This document shows positions 62,099-64,000 of a DNA stretch of 64,000 bases, piece after piece. The first letter of the stretch is position 1, and every line of letters starts with the position of its first letter. A program made the translations under genes and the position numbers. This stretch comes from JAGVPT01 sp963843065 (GTDB taxonomy: Bacteria > Bacteroidota > Ignavibacteria > UBA10030 > UBA8401): contig CAWJKX010000080.1 of NCBI GenBank assembly GCA_963843065.1, forward strand, positions 1 through 64,000. Direction: 5' to 3'. Below the pieces are notes generated by a model. The model saw only the letters and a list, made by a program, of their open reading frames with translations. It made no database searches and was not told the origin of the DNA.

Positions 62099-63331
62099 AT
62101 GAAGAAAACGTCGCTGATAATTTCGCTCCTGTTCGTCATCCTTCACCTTGCAGCATCCCAATCAAGACAATCGTTCGGCGGTCTCGTTCAACGTATAACA
62201 GCGGAAGACCCGTCGAAGCGCTCTGCCATCGTTGACAGCTTCATGGCCGCCCAAAGGCCCAAGGGCTTTCCTGTCACAACCGATTCGATGGCGTATTTTG
62301 TTTTCCGGGGAAAGGTTGATTCCACGATTGAAGTCGCGGGCGATCATACGCAATGGTCGCCGAACGGCGACCGCTTGATTAACGTGTCCTGGGACGAACC
62401 TGTTTTATCTCGGCAAAAAATTTGAACCCGACGCCCGCATCGATTACAAATTTATCAAAGACGGAAATTGGATTCTCGACCCATTAAATCCGCACATCGT
62501 CAGCGGAGGGTTCGGGCAAAATTCCGAACTTGCAATGCCGTCCTACCTCCAGCCGGCAACTATTCGGTACAACCCTTCGATACCGCACGGCACGATCTCG
62601 ACTTTTACTTTCACGAGTTCTTACACTAGAGACAGTCGAAAAGTTTCGGTATATCTTCCGCCGCACTATGATTCAATCGTCGCTCCGCTATCCATCACTT
62701 TATGTTCACGATGGACCCGATTATCTTTACCTCGCTTCAATGGGCAACGTGATAGACAATCTGATCCGGACAAAAAAAATTCGGCCGATTATCGGAGTCT
62801 TCATCCCTCCGGGGAGAGACAGGGAGGGGGAATACCGTCTAGGGAAAATATCGCAATTCACAAAATTGATGGTGAAGGAATTGGTGCCGTACATCGACTC
62901 CGTTTACCGTACCGACGCCCGCGCTTCCGAGCGCGGAACGATGGGCTCATCGGATGGCGGTCATATTGCGTTGTACCTAGCGGTAAATTATTCAGACACA
63001 TTCGGGCTCGTCGGTGGACAATCGAGCACGATCACCGATCTCCTCCGCGAGCCGGTTCGAACCGGGCCGAAAATTCCCGTGAAATTTTATCTCGATGTCG
63101 GCACCTACGACATTTACAGTACCAAATTACAGATTTCTCGAGTTGAACCGGGGGTTTCACGATTTACTCCTCAGCAAAGGGTACACTGTAACGTACGCGG
63201 AGTACCACGAAGGGCACAGCTGGGGAAATTGGCGCGCCCACACCAGCGATATCTTGAGAACATTCTTCCCGTATACTTCTACAGATGCGAAAGTTCGCAA
63301 AGGCGCACGCAAAAATATATTATTGAAATAG
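62099..63331 (+). CDS. Secreted esterase of the Fes/IroE-like (esterase D) family (frameshifted)
   Basis: About 410 residues after repair. Start at the ATG 62099 (MKKTSLIISLLFVILHLAAS) gives a signal peptide; an E-set/CBM48-like domain (VDSTIEVAGDHTQWSPNGDRL, FIKDGNWILDP) precedes an alpha/beta-hydrolase esterase domain with YPSLYVHDGPDYLYLASM, the nucleophile Ser in TMGSSDGGHIALYLA, and the His in EYHEGHSWGNWR. Three +1 changes: ~62391, ~62675 and ~63120. Resembles enterochelin esterase and feruloyl-type esterases; substrate unknown. Last gene of the plus-strand run. Confidence 0.82.
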
Positions 63332-64000
63332 CCCAGTCATTATCATTCGGTCATTCGATACGTTCACTCCCCTTCCAGCGGGCATACTACGCTCTTCTTG
63401 AAGGTCAAAAGGACTTCGTTCTCCTTGAGACCTCTCGATTCGATAGCGGGAAAAAACGGAGGCTTTTTTATTCCTTCATCCTACGACAATTATTTCCCTC
63501 CACCGTATTGAGGCAGATGCCGCTTTCATTTGCAACTCGATACTTAGAATGCGAAAAGTCGAATTTGTAGGAAGGAGATTGATTATTGATGATCAAAAAG
63601 TTCGGAGTAACTCAAGTCATAAGGCCATATTTCCCATTTTGTTTCGGGAAATCTTTTCATATTTTTGGCTTGTTGGATGCGATGAAATTCGGCTGCATTT
63701 GGTGTGCTGGATGTCGTAAAAGACGGGTCATTCCGGCTACGCGCTGCAACCGGCATTTACTCAGCGATTCGCTTTGGCATCGAGTCTTGTAAATTTGAGA
63801 ATTTCTGATATATTGAGGGAGATGCTCTCGGTTGCAAATGAATTTTTGGCAAAAAGAGAGCACCTCTCAATTGCGGGCTCATCGTTGAAAAGCATTCATT
63901 ATCTTGGAATGATGACGACTTTTTTGAAATCTTCAGAAACGATGCCTCTCTTCACATGAATCGGCAACAGCTCATCTCCCAAATAGTTGAAGACGTGTTA
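63332..64000 (+). other. Right-edge stretch with no confident gene
   Basis: 669 bp after the esterase. A weak plus-strand frame begins at an ATG at 63957 (MNRQQLISQIVEDVL) and runs off the edge; it could be the start of a gene, but no ribosome site is seen. A 63586 frame has AAGGAG ten bases upstream but an unconvincing product. A TTGTAA / TATATT pair at ~63787-63815 with 16-bp spacing could be a promoter. Confidence 0.4.

Noticed and set aside
63586..63792. 68-residue plus-strand frame with an AAGGAG site
   Set aside because: The product has no recognisable fold or family, is rich in Cys, Arg and Trp in a random pattern, and sits in a gene-poor edge; the ribosome site alone is not enough.

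Overview
The window (64 kb) looks like a chromosomal segment of a Gram-negative bacterium of the Bacteroidota/Chlorobiota/Ignavibacteriota group. The evidence is a complete Bat (Bacteroides aerotolerance) operon, a secreted protein ending in a type IX secretion sorting domain with the NYPNPFNPST motif, an EF-P whose modification loop (HRTPGNLRA) is of the type I know from green sulfur bacteria and relatives, a GH2 glycosidase of the kind common in Bacteroidota, and a tripartite RND efflux system. No phage, CRISPR array, rRNA operon or complete insertion sequence was seen.

Layout: 1-1366 N-terminal part of transketolase (runs off the left edge); 1.6-3.1 kb two orphan NarL-type response regulators; 3.3-11.8 kb the Bat operon, transcribed right to left (moxR, DUF58, BatD-like anchor protein, batA, batB, batC, batD, batE); 11.9-13.1 kb a small lipoprotein, a 9 x 67-bp tandem repeat that runs into a tRNA-Val(CAC), and a terminator; 13.2-22.5 kb an efflux operon (TolC, adaptor, two RND permeases); 23.0-25.5 kb GH2 glycosidase; 25.7-27.1 kb RNB ribonuclease; 27.3-29.2 kb a degraded oligoendopeptidase F; 29.7-35.1 kb a type IV pilus/type II secretion-like cluster (PilC, PilB, three small membrane-anchored proteins); 35.3-37.9 kb a PAS histidine kinase with its NarL regulator; 38.0-40.7 kb a structured RNA candidate, uvrC and methylmalonyl-CoA epimerase; 40.8-44.4 kb a large Asp-box/BNR repeat protein exported by T9SS; 44.6-54.4 kb housekeeping genes (EamA transporter, DUF1015, era, gcvH, accC, accB, efp, GAF kinase, purM); 54.6-63.3 kb a plus-strand run (FAH-family hydrolase, M23 peptidase, K+ channel, cNMP-binding protein, valS, esterase). 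The last 670 bp hold nothing convincing.

Two features run through the whole window. First, about 28 single-base frameshifts break otherwise well-conserved genes. Most are +1 insertions, often at short homopolymers, which looks more like consensus error of an insertion-prone sequencing method than biology. I annotate such genes over their full repaired span and state where the frame changes. Second, at least eight spacers carry short degenerate tandem arrays with an exact 7-bp period but different sequences, a repeat habit that ordinary gene annotation would miss. The most unusual single locus is the 67-bp array at the tRNA-Val gene, each unit of which carries a hairpin and a copy of the first 11 bases of the tRNA.
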